Shown: in pieces, positions 16,442 through 24,501 of the stretch
Layout of the letters: each line of letters opens with the position of its first letter
Position numbering within the stretch: position 1 is the first letter of the stretch
DNA from: Paenibacillus radicis (ex Gao et al. 2016)
Lineage (GTDB): Bacteria > Bacillota > Bacilli > Paenibacillales > Paenibacillaceae
DNA: 64,000 nt
NCBI RefSeq assembly: GCF_014641555.1
Contig: NZ_BMHY01000003.1
Span: forward strand, 451,367 to 515,366
Reading direction: 5' to 3'
The notes under the pieces: generated by a model
What the model saw: only the letters and a program-made list of their open reading frames with translations
The model's database searches: none
What the model was told of the DNA's origin: nothing
Made by a program: the position numbers and the translations under genes

Positions 16442-17161
16442 ATGCGTGGACGAATGGGGCTGTTTTTAATGAGCATGATGTTGCTGAATGGCTGCCAAAG
16501 CGAGCTTTCCTCGCATAAGCCGAACGACGGAACCAGCATAGCTGTTACAGGAGAAACGGAGGATGCTCAGATGAACAACCTGTTTAGAGCGGCCGAAGCA
16601 GGCCGGACCGCCGAGGTGCTTCGTGAATTGGATCGAGGCGCAGATCTCAACGGACAAGATTCCAGGGGACGGACGCCAATCATGGCGGCTGTGCACGGCA
16701 ACAAACCAGAGACAGTCCGAGCCTTAATCGAAGCCGGAGCGGATATCAATCTGCAGGACAATCGCTTGGACAATCCTTTTCTATATGCAGGAGCAGAAGG
16801 TCTTGCGGAAATATTGGCGATTCTGATCGAAGCTGGAGCAGATACTACGATTACGAACCGGTTCGGCGGTACGGCGCTCATTCCGGCGGCGGATCGCGGA
16901 CATGTGGAGATCGTTCGGACGCTGCTGGCAGACTCCGGCGTTGCGATTAACCATGTCAACAACTTAGGCTGGACAGCGCTGCTGGAGGCGGTCATTCTTG
17001 GCGATGGAGGCCAGCGTCACACCGAAATTGTACAGCTGCTGCTCGACAATGGCGCCAACGTTAATCTCGCCGATAACGACGGGACGACGCCGTTACAGCA
17101 CGCGAAGAAACGCGGCTATAAGACGATGATCGCCGCGCTGGAAGCCGCTGGCGGCAAGTAA
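16442..17161 (+). CDS. Ankyrin-repeat lipoprotein
   Basis: 239 residues from the ATG at 16442, 9 nt after AAAGGAG. The N terminus MRGRMGLFLMSMMLLNGCQS carries a lipobox (LNGC), so the protein should be lipidated and held on the outer face of the membrane. From about residue 45 on there are five to six ankyrin repeats (TPIMAAVHGNKPETVRALIE, AGADINLQDN, TALIPAADRGHVEIVRTLL, NGANVNLADNDGTTPLQHA). Such repeats bind other proteins; the partner is unknown. Divergent from the choice-of-anchor gene across 167 bp, so the two may share a regulatory region. Confidence 0.88.
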   Translation: MRGRMGLFLMSMMLLNGCQSELSSHKPNDGTSIAVTGETEDAQMNNLFRAAEAGRTAEVLRELDRGADLNGQDSRGRTPIMAAVHGNKPETVRALIEAGADINLQDNRLDNPFLYAGAEGLAEILAILIEAGADTTITNRFGGTALIPAADRGHVEIVRTLLADSGVAINHVNNLGWTALLEAVILGDGGQRHTEIVQLLLDNGANVNLADNDGTTPLQHAKKRGYKTMIAALEAAGGK

Positions 17162-17177
17162 GCATTTTGATAGATGC

Positions 17178-17218
17178 GCCAGCCGTATCTGCGCCCGAAT
17201 CGGTCATAAACGGCTGGC
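17178..17218. terminator. Hairpin between convergent genes
   Basis: Perfect stem GCCAGCCGT (17178-17186) / ACGGCTGGC (17210-17218). There is no clear T-run, so activity as an intrinsic terminator is uncertain. Confidence 0.45.
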
Positions 17219-17247
17219 AGCTCCTGTCTTGAATAGGAATGCAATCC

Positions 17248-18321
17248 TTAACCTCGTCCTTCTTTTACACGTTCAAGCGCATCCCATACGCCCCACAAAT
17301 ACATAATGCCAAGCGCTCGGTCATACAGCCCATAGCCCGGCCGGCATTGCTCGTCCCAAATATGACGCCCATGATCCGGACGTGCGAAGCCCGTATAGCC
17401 ATTCTCATGATAAGCCCGTACAACATCGGCAATATCGACCGTTCCATCGCTGGAACGATGCGAGGTTTCGATGAAATCACCGTTCTCGTACACCTTCACA
17501 TTGCGAATATGGGCGAACGGAATCCGGCCGGCAAACTCGCGGACCATTGCAGCCACGTCATTGCCTGGATTGGCACCCAGCGAGCCGCTGCATAGCGTAA
17601 TGCCGTTGTAAGGGCTGTCCACAAGACCCAGCAAGCGCTGAATATTGTCGCGGTTCGTGACGATCCGAGGAAGTCCAAATACCGAGTAGGGAGGATCATC
17701 CGGGTGAATAGCCATCTTGATATCATGAGCTTCGGCTACCGGTATGATTTGCTCCAAGAAGTATTGCAAATGGTTGAACAAGTCTTCCTCGCTGACATTT
17801 TTATACGCCTCAAACAAAGGTGCGATACGCTGCAAACGCTCGGGCTCCCAGCCCGGCATCGTGAAGGCGGAATTCTCATTAATATTGCGTACGAGATCCT
17901 CGGCCGCCATGCTTTCAATCTTAGCTTTATCGAAAAATAGCGCCGTCGAGCCGTCCTCCATTTCTTTGAACAGATCGGTCCGAATCCAGTCGAATATCGG
18001 CATGAAATTGTAGCAAATCACTTTCACGCCCACCTTAGCCAGCTTCTCGATCGTCCGCTTGTAGTTCTCGATATACTTATCGCGTGAGGGCAGTCCCAGC
18101 TTAATATCTTCGTGTACGTTAACGCTCTCAACGACCTTTAGATGAAAGCCGTGCTCGTCAGCCAAACGCTTATAGTCCAAAATTTTGTCCATCGGCCATT
18201 CTTCTCCGGCAGGAACGTCATGCAGCGACCATACAAGCCCCTCAACGCCCGGTATTTGCTTAATCTGCTTCAGCGTCACCGAATCATTGCCTTCCCCGTA
18301 CCAGCGAAACACCATTTTCAT
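17248..18321 (-). CDS. uxuA: Mannonate dehydratase
   Basis: 357 residues, normal family length. UxuA converts D-mannonate to 2-keto-3-deoxy-D-gluconate in hexuronate catabolism, using a divalent metal in a TIM barrel. Recognisable motifs: MVFRWYGEGNDSVTLKQI at the N terminus, WSLHDVPAGEEWP, MAIHPDDPPYSVFGLPRIV, TLCSGSLGANPGND, HIRNVK and GFARPDHGRHIWDE. GGAGG lies 9 nt before the ATG. The GntR/FCD gene directly upstream (31 nt) is its likely regulator. The isomerase (uxaC) and reductase (uxuB) are not in this window, so those steps must be encoded elsewhere. Confidence 0.95.
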   Translation of the reverse strand: MKMVFRWYGEGNDSVTLKQIKQIPGVEGLVWSLHDVPAGEEWPMDKILDYKRLADEHGFHLKVVESVNVHEDIKLGLPSRDKYIENYKRTIEKLAKVGVKVICYNFMPIFDWIRTDLFKEMEDGSTALFFDKAKIESMAAEDLVRNINENSAFTMPGWEPERLQRIAPLFEAYKNVSEEDLFNHLQYFLEQIIPVAEAHDIKMAIHPDDPPYSVFGLPRIVTNRDNIQRLLGLVDSPYNGITLCSGSLGANPGNDVAAMVREFAGRIPFAHIRNVKVYENGDFIETSHRSSDGTVDIADVVRAYHENGYTGFARPDHGRHIWDEQCRPGYGLYDRALGIMYLWGVWDALERVKEGRG

Positions 18322-18352
18322 CTTGTATATCCTCCTCTGCGTTAGTTAGTAG

Positions 18353-19081
18353 CTAGGTTTTAAAATAATGCGGGTACCTGTCGCGCAGCTCCGGCAGCTC
18401 GTTGTCGATCTTGCCGATATGCGGCTGCAGCCGCGATGCCGCCAATTCGGGATCGCCCTGGCGCAGCGCATCAAGCAGCAGCGCATGCTCCTCCAATACC
18501 CGGCCCATATCCCCGAACTGCTCAATCGCCAAGTAACGGGCGCGGTTCAAATGCGCGCGCATTTGGTATACCATCTGCAGCAGCGTGGCATTGCCCGCCC
18601 TCTCCAGCACGATGCGATGAAACGTCTCGTCGAGCTGGAAAAACAAAGCGGCGTCTCCTGCTGCTGCAGCCTCTCTCTGCTCTTCCAGCAGCTTGGCCAG
18701 TGCGGCATCCGCTCCCCTGACCGCTTCAATATCGCGCCATTTAACAGCAGCTAGTCGAAACGCCCCTAGCTCTAATTGCTCGCGAATGAATCGCGCCTCG
18801 CTCACTTTGCGCTCCGATATGAGCGCAATACGTGTCCCCCGCTGCGGCAATACATCCAGCAGCTGCTCACTGACGAGCAGGCGGATTGCCTCCCGCACCG
18901 GCGTTCGGCTGACGCCAAGCGCTTCGGCAAGCTCATTCTCGTAAATCATGCTGCCCGGCACCAGCTTCATCGTCACGATCTGCTCACGAATCGATTCAAA
19001 GATCTGATCGCCGAGCGACTTGCGCTGCTCCTGCTGCGGCAAGGACGGCATGGTTGGAAGGGATGGCTTATTCGTTGACAT
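18353..19081 (-). CDS. GntR/FCD family regulator, probably of hexuronate genes
   Basis: 242 residues. The winged helix is at about 20-90 (PGSMIYENELAEALGVSRTP followed by VREAIRLL), and the all-helical FCD ligand domain follows (FFQLDETFHRIVLERAGN, EHALLLDALRQGD, HIGKID). FCD domains bind a metal through Asp/His residues and sense hexuronates or other small acids. First gene of the uxuA operon. A perfect CTTGTATACAAG palindrome about 50 nt upstream of the start is the obvious autoregulatory operator. Similar to UxuR/ExuR-type repressors; the inducer is inferred. Confidence 0.88.
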   Translation of the reverse strand: MSTNKPSLPTMPSLPQQEQRKSLGDQIFESIREQIVTMKLVPGSMIYENELAEALGVSRTPVREAIRLLVSEQLLDVLPQRGTRIALISERKVSEARFIREQLELGAFRLAAVKWRDIEAVRGADAALAKLLEEQREAAAAGDAALFFQLDETFHRIVLERAGNATLLQMVYQMRAHLNRARYLAIEQFGDMGRVLEEHALLLDALRQGDPELAASRLQPHIGKIDNELPELRDRYPHYFKT

Positions 19082-19130
19082 CGCCTTACGCCCCCTATTC
19101 GAATTTTTCTATCTCTACTGTACTTGTATT

Positions 19131-19142
19131 CTTGTATACAAG
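19131..19142. promoter_or_regulatory. GntR-type operator
   Basis: Perfect palindrome CTTGTATACAAG, preceded by a repeated half site (ACTTGTATTC). The TTGTATACAA type is common for FCD-subfamily GntR regulators. It lies upstream of the gntR-uxuA operon. Confidence 0.6.
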
Positions 19143-19149
19143 TCAAGAC

Positions 19150-19436
19150 AATAAGTCATTCCCGCTATATGAAGCTATCCCCCTAACGGCAGCAACAACC
19201 GCAAAGACGGGCTGCTGCTGCACGTTTGACCTTGCTTCCAGACCTAATATAAGCTCTATTCGCTTTCCCGTTGCTCCCCCGATTCCTGCGGCAGCCGAAT
19301 GCTGCCCTTCGGCAAGTCGGAAGCAGATAAAGAACTCTCTTCGAGCGAGGCTTCCGGCTTCGCCAGCCGGTCCGCTGGTCGTTGACGATGAAGGCGGCAG
19401 CGTCTCGCATGACTGATGGTCACGAACAACCGCAAA
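19150..19436. other. Intergenic stretch without a supported gene
   Basis: About 290 nt between the gntR operator and the end of the next gene. Short open frames exist on the minus strand, but none has a ribosome binding site or a protein-like composition. No strong terminator seen. Confidence 0.5.
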
Positions 19437-19931
19437 TTACGTTCCATAAAAAACGACCCTTGCCGTGGAGCCGACCGGCATCAATTCATTGACATGCGAT
19501 TGAATGACACTTCTGGCCTGCTCCTCAATAGAAGCATAGCTGTAAGCGTCCAAATGAACAGTACCTGTACGAAGATCGTAACGCTTATAGGCGACTACCA
19601 CACCTGTAAACAAACTATTCAACTCGGCAAACACACCAGCCTGATCCAGACTGCCGTTCATAGCCGCCCTTCTTAACCGATCGGGCACTTCAATCGGAGC
19701 GACACCATCCTCTACCGCAGACGCATAAGGCTTCACCGTAAAGCAGACGTCCTGCGGGAGATGATCCGAAGCAAACCGAAACAGATCAGCTGTATCTTTT
19801 TCCGACAAACATAAATGCTCATCCCAAGCGTAAATAACCGCTTTATGGCTGCCCGTACTATGAATACGTATATACCGAACATGCGGAAAACGCTGCTTGA
19901 TGACATGCTCCATCCACAAACGAGTTCCCAT
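19437..19931 (-). CDS. Hypothetical protein, unrecognised
   Basis: 164 residues. GGAGG precedes the ATG at 19931 by 7 nt, so the gene is credible. The sequence is soluble and mixed alpha/beta, with several aromatic residues (YIRIHSTGSHKAVIYAWDEH, AYKRYDLRTGTVHLDAYSYA) but no known motif, signal peptide or membrane segment. The middle third could form a stress-response-like alpha/beta domain, but I do not recognise a family. Stands alone between the gntR-uxuA operon and the SMR/TetR operon. Confidence 0.7.
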   Translation of the reverse strand: MGTRLWMEHVIKQRFPHVRYIRIHSTGSHKAVIYAWDEHLCLSEKDTADLFRFASDHLPQDVCFTVKPYASAVEDGVAPIEVPDRLRRAAMNGSLDQAGVFAELNSLFTGVVVAYKRYDLRTGTVHLDAYSYASIEEQARSVIQSHVNELMPVGSTARVVFYGT

Positions 19932-20020
19932 GATAACACCTCCGATTGATAGCGCTTACAATATCATATGGCTCCCCCTCCAAACTATTCCCCCTATGCC
20001 AAAATCGTGCGGGCGGCATG

Positions 20021-20060
20021 AAAAAAGAGCAGTCGCAGCCATTCTGACTTCGCTTGCTCT
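20021..20060 (-). terminator. Intrinsic terminator of the tetR-SMR operon
   Basis: On the minus strand AGAGCA (20055-20060) pairs with TGCTCT (20026-20031) and is followed by T6. Confidence 0.6.
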
Positions 20061-20068
20061 CATCCAAA

Positions 20069-20395
20069 TTAATGGGCTGCGCCCTTCATGTTCAATACAA
20101 CTACGCCTGCAATAATCAATACAATACCAATCGCCGTCGACAAGCTCGCCGTCTCTTTCCAGATCACGATGCCAATGACCGCCGTAATAGCCGTACCGAC
20201 ACCCGACCAGATCGCATAAGCAACGCCAAGCGGAATTTGCTGCAGTGACAGCGACAGCGAATAAAAGGCGATCGCAAATCCGATTGCGGTTCCAATACTC
20301 GGATAAAGCTTCGTAAAGCCGTTTGACGCCTTCAGCATCGATGTTGCCGCAATTTCACTGGCAATCGCGAGCGCTAGAAATAAGTATGCCTTCAT
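20069..20395 (-). CDS. Small multidrug resistance (SMR) family transporter
   Basis: 108 residues with four membrane helices. The essential membrane-embedded Glu is in the first helix (ALAIASEIAATSMLKAS). Other family marks are PLGVAYAIWSGVGTA, which places it with the EmrE/EbrA/QacC-type pumps, and VVVLNM near the end. It should act as a dimer exchanging protons for cationic drugs or guanidinium-like compounds. It overlaps the upstream tetR gene by 4 nt (ATGA), so both come from one repressible transcript. The substrate cannot be assigned from sequence. Confidence 0.92.
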   Translation of the reverse strand: MKAYLFLALAIASEIAATSMLKASNGFTKLYPSIGTAIGFAIAFYSLSLSLQQIPLGVAYAIWSGVGTAITAVIGIVIWKETASLSTAIGIVLIIAGVVVLNMKGAAH

Positions 20396-20949
20396 GCGTC
20401 CTCCCCTTCTTCCTTCCCAATCCCATGCATTAATATATCGACGGTCTGCTTCAAGGCAAGATCCAGCGTCAGACCGCCTTTCGTTTCCATAAAGTAATAA
20501 AAAGTGCCCACGTACATATCGATAAACAAATCAACATCGAATTTTCGCAAAATACCTTCTTCCATGCCCTGCGCAATAAGCAGCCGAATTTGATCCCAGC
20601 CTTCCTTGAGAAAACGATCCAGCGCCACCCATTGCTCCGGGTACAGATTTCGCAAATCCTGCATAGAGCGCATATCGTAGAACGCATAACCGGTAGGCAA
20701 AATAACTAGCGTATGCTGCAGCTTTTCCCATGTTGTCAGCGTTTGATCCTGTATGAACGAAGCTTCAAGCGCTCGCATATCCTCGATCGATGCCTCAACC
20801 AGCCTGGCGACAATTTGTTCCTTGGAGGAAAAGTTCTGATACAACGTCTTTGTGCTGATGCCAGCTCTAGCTGCAACCTCTCGTATGGAAAATTTCAAAC
20901 CGCGCTGCGAAACCTCATGCTGAACGGCTTCCATAATTCGCTCTTTCAT
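20392..20949 (-). CDS. TetR family transcriptional regulator of the SMR pump
   Basis: 185 residues. N-terminal HTH: GLKFSIREVAARAGISTKTL followed by YQNFSSKEQIVARLVE; the rest is the all-helical ligand/dimerisation domain. Co-transcribed with, and 4 nt overlapping, the SMR gene. A 32-bp operator with 13-bp perfect arms lies about 30 nt upstream of its start, so it very probably represses its own operon until a drug is bound. Confidence 0.92.
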   Translation of the reverse strand: MKERIMEAVQHEVSQRGLKFSIREVAARAGISTKTLYQNFSSKEQIVARLVEASIEDMRALEASFIQDQTLTTWEKLQHTLVILPTGYAFYDMRSMQDLRNLYPEQWVALDRFLKEGWDQIRLLIAQGMEEGILRKFDVDLFIDMYVGTFYYFMETKGGLTLDLALKQTVDILMHGIGKEEGEDA

Positions 20950-20979
20950 CCCTATGCACCTCTCTGCCTCTATAAAACC

Positions 20980-21011
20980 ACGGAAAACATTTTGTTTTAA
21001 ATGTTTTCCGT
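20980..21011. promoter_or_regulatory. TetR-type operator palindrome
   Basis: ACGGAAAACATTT (20980-20992) and its exact reverse complement AAATGTTTTCCGT (20999-21011) with a 6-nt centre. It sits in the promoter region of the tetR-SMR operon. Confidence 0.8.
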
Positions 21012-21044
21012 CCGTTCAGTTTACCACAGGAATAAATCGGCGGT

Positions 21045-21096
21045 CAAAAACAAGAGGACATCCCGGGAGGAGAAACGTCTCCACCCGAAATGTCCT
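21045..21096 (-). terminator. Intrinsic terminator of the SDR gene
   Basis: On the minus strand AGGACAT...CGG pairs with CCG...ATGTCCT with an inner GGAG/CTCC stem, followed by TCTTGTTTTTG. Confidence 0.65.
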
Positions 21097-21114
21097 GCTA
21101 TAGCTATTGCCCTA

Positions 21115-21864
21115 TTATTTAAATGAAGCATAGCCTTGATCGACCATTACGACGCTGCCTGTAATAGCCTCCGCTTCCGGAAGAGATACGAGATAGACTG
21201 ATTTGGCTACCGCTTCCGGCTTTGTCAGCTCTCCGCCCATCACTTTCGCCCGCATGCTGTCTAGCATGCCGTTGTTCTTGTAGCCCTGGATGATTGGTGT
21301 ATCCACTGCGCCCGGTGCAACCGCTACGACACGAATCCCATGCGGCGCAAGCTCCAGAGCCGCTGATTTGCTCATCATAATGACTGCGCCTTTCGTAGCG
21401 TGGTAAGCAAACGTTCCCGGCGATGCCAAGAAGCCAAATACGGATGCCGTATTAATGATGACGCCGTTGATGCCGAGCTCCTTCATTTTACGACCCGCTG
21501 CAATAATACCGTAGGCAACGCCATGCTGGTTAATGGCGATCGTTTTATGATACAAGTCCATGTTCTGACCCAGTACAGGGCCCGCTCCGCCAATGCCTGC
21601 ATTGTTGAACATAACGTCAATACGTCCGTAGACTTCAACCGTACGCTCCACTAGCGACTCAACAGCCGCCTGATCCGAGACGTCAACCTGTATGAACGTG
21701 GCTTCGCCGCCCGCCTCGCGAATCCGCTCAACCGTTTCTTGTCCGCCCGCTTCGTTAAAATCGGCAACGATGACACGATCACCTTTGCTTGCGAATACCA
21801 AGCTAGCCTCTCTGCCAATGCCGCTTGCTCCGCCTGTAATGACTGCAACCCGTTTTGTTTCCAT
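21115..21864 (-). CDS. Short-chain dehydrogenase/reductase (SDR)
   Basis: 249 residues, a classical SDR. Cofactor motif TGGASGIG (about residues 11-18), then NNAGIGG, a catalytic Ser in NTASVFG, the YHATK motif (Tyr and Lys) and PGAVDTP. An Asp after the second strand (VIVADFNEAGG) favours NAD(H). Substrate unknown; the upstream divergent LysR gene and its neighbouring cyclase-family hydrolase may define the pathway. The long palindrome between SDR and LysR genes suggests LysR control. Confidence 0.92.
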   Translation of the reverse strand: METKRVAVITGGASGIGREASLVFASKGDRVIVADFNEAGGQETVERIREAGGEATFIQVDVSDQAAVESLVERTVEVYGRIDVMFNNAGIGGAGPVLGQNMDLYHKTIAINQHGVAYGIIAAGRKMKELGINGVIINTASVFGFLASPGTFAYHATKGAVIMMSKSAALELAPHGIRVVAVAPGAVDTPIIQGYKNNGMLDSMRAKVMGGELTKPEAVAKSVYLVSLPEAEAITGSVVMVDQGYASFK

Positions 21865-21928
21865 CTATAAGAACCTCCTCTGAAATGAAGAAAAATATTT
21901 ACATCCCTATTGTAATCCCGCCTTAATA

Positions 21929-21948
21929 TTAAGTATATTTATACTTAA
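21929..21948. promoter_or_regulatory. Palindromic operator between SDR and LysR genes
   Basis: TTAAGTATA (21929-21937), TT, TATACTTAA (21940-21948): a 20-bp near-perfect palindrome in the 119-bp divergent region. It fits the T-N11-A style of LysR sites. Confidence 0.65.
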
Positions 21949-21983
21949 TTAGGTGTAACTTAAGCGAAACTGAACTAAGGGAC

Positions 21984-22889
21984 GTGAGAATTATTCATTT
22001 GGAGCAGTTGGAGTTCATCGTCGAAGTTGCGAAGACGGGCTCGCTTACCCAGGCCGCAAAAAACTGCCATGTCACGTTATCCGCCGTCAGCCAGTCTCTC
22101 TCCAATCTCGAAGCGGAGCTCGGCGTCACGCTGTTTGCCCGATCCCGCAATGGAGCAACAGCTACTGTGGAAGGGCAAGCCATCGTAGATAAAGCGGTCG
22201 AAGTGCTGCAAAAACTGCAAGAGTTGAAGCAAGAGGCTCAGCTATTCACCGGCATTCAACGGGGCGAGCTGCGCATGGCTGCTATTCCGGGTCCGCTGTC
22301 GCTGCTTATTCATACCATCATCCGTTTCAAGCGGGATTATCCCCATATTGAGATGGTCATGACTGAGAAGAGCACTCGTGAAATCATGGATGATGTGCTG
22401 CATCATCGGGCTGATATTGGCCTCATTATTTTATACGAGGACATGCTCAGTAAGCATGGCAGCCTCTCCTTCGGCAAGCTGCTGGAAGGACGGATGGTCG
22501 TCGGAGTGAGCAAACAATCGCCGCTTGCGCTGCGCAAATCGATTACGCCTCAACAATTAATGCAGCTTCCGATTGTGCTGTACAAGGACGATTATTTAAA
22601 GTTTTTCATCGAGCAGATGGAACAGGACTATGGACCGTTTCAAATCATTTTCCATACGAACAACCTCGTTGCTATTCAAAAATCGGTTGCCGATAACCTG
22701 GCAGTGACAGTTGGCTTGGACTTCTCCTTTAATACGCAGTCGCAAGACTCGGAGATCATCCTCTTGCAGCTAGACATGCCGGGCAATCAACCCTTTCAGC
22801 TGGGATGGATCAGTTCAAACGAATCCATGCTGCCAGCGGCATCACAATTATTCATTAAGTGGCTTAATCATGAGCTGCAGGAGAGCTAG
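21984..22889 (+). CDS. LysR family transcriptional regulator
   Basis: 301 residues. N-terminal winged HTH: FIVEVAKTGSLTQAAKNCHV followed by TLSAVSQSLSNLEAELGVTLF; the C-terminal two-lobed substrate domain follows (GELRMAAIPGPLSLLIHTII). The GTG at 21984 has AAGG just 3 nt upstream; a TTG at 21999 is the alternative. Divergent from the SDR gene and only 14 nt upstream of the cyclase-family gene, with which it probably forms an operon. Confidence 0.88.
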   Translation: MRIIHLEQLEFIVEVAKTGSLTQAAKNCHVTLSAVSQSLSNLEAELGVTLFARSRNGATATVEGQAIVDKAVEVLQKLQELKQEAQLFTGIQRGELRMAAIPGPLSLLIHTIIRFKRDYPHIEMVMTEKSTREIMDDVLHHRADIGLIILYEDMLSKHGSLSFGKLLEGRMVVGVSKQSPLALRKSITPQQLMQLPIVLYKDDYLKFFIEQMEQDYGPFQIIFHTNNLVAIQKSVADNLAVTVGLDFSFNTQSQDSEIILLQLDMPGNQPFQLGWISSNESMLPAASQLFIKWLNHELQES

Positions 22890-22903
22890 GTGGATATCCA
22901 TAC

Positions 22904-23521
22904 ATGCTAATCGATTTGTCTCATCCTATTCGAACCGCCATGCCCGTCTATCCGGGTGATACCGAAACGAAGCTGGAGCATGCCAAGCAATTCAAAAAGG
23001 ACGGCTACAATAATCATCTGTTGACGATCAACATGCATGCCGGCACTCATATCGACGGCCCGATGCACTTGCTCGACACCGATACACGAATCAACGAGTT
23101 TCCGGTCGACCGATTTATAGGCCCGGGTTGTCTGCTGGATGCGCGCGGACAAAGCGTCGTTGATGCGAAGCCGGAATACGAAGCGATGATTCAGCCCGAT
23201 GATATTGTTATCGTTCTTACCGGACATGGCAAGCAGTACGGGAGCCCCGGTTATTTTGACCACTATCCGGTTCTGACGGAGAGCTTCGCCGAGCTTATGG
23301 TGCGCAAACAAGTGAAGATGGTTGGTCTAGACACGCCTTCTCCCGACCACTATCCGTTCGAGGTGCATCAAATTTTGTTCCGGGAGCAGATTTTCCTGAT
23401 CGAAAATTTAGCCAATGCGGAAAAATTGCTGGACGCCGGCCCGTTTGAAGTCATCGCGCTTCCGCTCCATATCGATGCTGATTCTTCGGTTGCCAGAGTG
23501 GTTGCCCGTTCGCTATTATAA
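22904..23521 (+). CDS. Cyclase-family / kynurenine formamidase-like metal hydrolase
   Basis: 205 residues, typical length. The metal-binding signature HAGTHIDGPMH (HxGTHxDxPxH) is at about residues 46-56, and a second Zn-ligand region includes GLDTPSPDHYP. Family members hydrolyse N-formyl-kynurenine, isatin or related amides and lactones with Zn or Mn. AGGTGG lies 10 nt before the ATG. Because kynurenine partner genes are missing, the substrate is left open; a metabolite made or used by the neighbouring SDR is possible. Confidence 0.88.
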   Translation: MLIDLSHPIRTAMPVYPGDTETKLEHAKQFKKDGYNNHLLTINMHAGTHIDGPMHLLDTDTRINEFPVDRFIGPGCLLDARGQSVVDAKPEYEAMIQPDDIVIVLTGHGKQYGSPGYFDHYPVLTESFAELMVRKQVKMVGLDTPSPDHYPFEVHQILFREQIFLIENLANAEKLLDAGPFEVIALPLHIDADSSVARVVARSLL

Positions 23522-23576
23522 AAGTGAAAAGGACCGGTTCCAAGGCTGCTAGCCGTGTACCGATCCTTCATCCTTA

Positions 23577-23813
23577 TTATGTCCATGCCCAGAAAAAGCC
23601 GTCCCGATCCCAAGCTATTCTTCCTTTATGCAGCTTGCGGAACGCCTTCTTCACTTCCTTCGACAGAGAGGGGTTGCCCTTCTCGTTGACGAAGACGAAC
23701 GATTCTCCGAAATGAGCTTTGACGTAGTCGATAGCTTCGCTCTGATGGAGATTTCCCTTCGATCTGATTTCTTCTACCATCCATTCGGCAATCTGCTGTT
23801 CCGTTATTTCCAT
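23577..23813 (-). CDS. Small conserved protein (DUF6953-like)
   Basis: 78 residues: MEITEQQIAEWMVEEI, then a central SEAIDYVKAHFGESFVFVNE and a Trp-rich end (RIAWDRDGFFWAWT). The pattern resembles the small DUF6953 family, a domain of unknown function; I assign it tentatively from memory of its shape. AAGGAGG lies 10 nt before the ATG. Convergent with the cyclase gene; divergent from the DUF1304 gene. Confidence 0.65.
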   Translation of the reverse strand: MEITEQQIAEWMVEEIRSKGNLHQSEAIDYVKAHFGESFVFVNEKGNPSLSKEVKKAFRKLHKGRIAWDRDGFFWAWT

Positions 23814-23926
23814 GGCTGAATCGCCTCCTTATTGACCCTTAAGAAGATTAAGCATAATGCAAGGTCCATTAAATAGCAACGCCGTTAAATTAACGATCCA
23901 TTACAATTTTGAAAAGAGGGATTTCA

Positions 23927-24283
23927 TTGCTGCCAATTATTTTAGTAGCCATTGTTGCGATTGAGCATCTGTACATTCTATATCTCGAAATGTTCCGCTG
24001 GACGGCTCCGCGTACGCTCCGCACGTTTGGGCTTACCGCCGAGCAAGCGGAAATGTCCAAATCGCTGGCTGCCAATCAAGGCCTGTACAACGGTTTTCTT
24101 GCTGCCGGTTTGATCTGGGGTTTGCTGTATCCGAACGCGGATATCGGCAGACATATCGAGATTTTTTTTCTGGCCTGCGTGCTGGTTGCCGCTCTGTTTG
24201 GCGGATTGACTGCTAAAAAATCGATTTTGCTCGTCCAAGGCTTGCCTGCGCTAATCGCCCTAGTTTGTGTATTGTGGCTGTAA
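23927..24283 (+). CDS. DUF1304 family membrane protein
   Basis: 118 residues with four membrane helices. The start is the TTG at 23927, 6 nt after GAGGG; an in-frame TTG at 23909 has no proper site. The family block EHLYILYLEMFRWTAPRTLR and AANQGLYNGFLAAGLIWGLL are diagnostic for DUF1304, a small integral membrane family of unknown role (the conserved Glu and His sit at the start of helix 1). Monocistronic with a strong terminator. Confidence 0.85.
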   Translation: MLPIILVAIVAIEHLYILYLEMFRWTAPRTLRTFGLTAEQAEMSKSLAANQGLYNGFLAAGLIWGLLYPNADIGRHIEIFFLACVLVAALFGGLTAKKSILLVQGLPALIALVCVLWL

Positions 24284-24333
24284 GTTAGCCTTCATCCCTA
24301 ATAAGAAGGCGGGAGTTTCCGGGCTCGCCAATG

Positions 24334-24386
24334 AACAGCACTCCACTAGTTAGACACAACTAACAAGCGGAGTGCTGTTTGCTTTT
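24334..24386 (+). terminator. Intrinsic terminator of the DUF1304 gene
   Basis: Perfect 11-bp stem AACAGCACTCC (24334-24344) / GGAGTGCTGTT (24369-24379) with a second inner stem, followed by TGCTTTTTG. Confidence 0.85.
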
Positions 24387-24501
24387 TGGGCAGGTAATCC
24401 CTTCTCTATACAATTGCTGCCGCAAATAACGCATACTACTTGTAAAAGTGTCCCTTTTCGCTCAAAATAAAATTAGAAAATAATGACAAGGAGGGCTGCT
24501 A

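Noticed and set aside
19183-19447. Small minus-strand genes between gntR and 19437
   Set aside because: No ribosome binding sites; product is Arg/Cys-rich and low in protein-like pattern.
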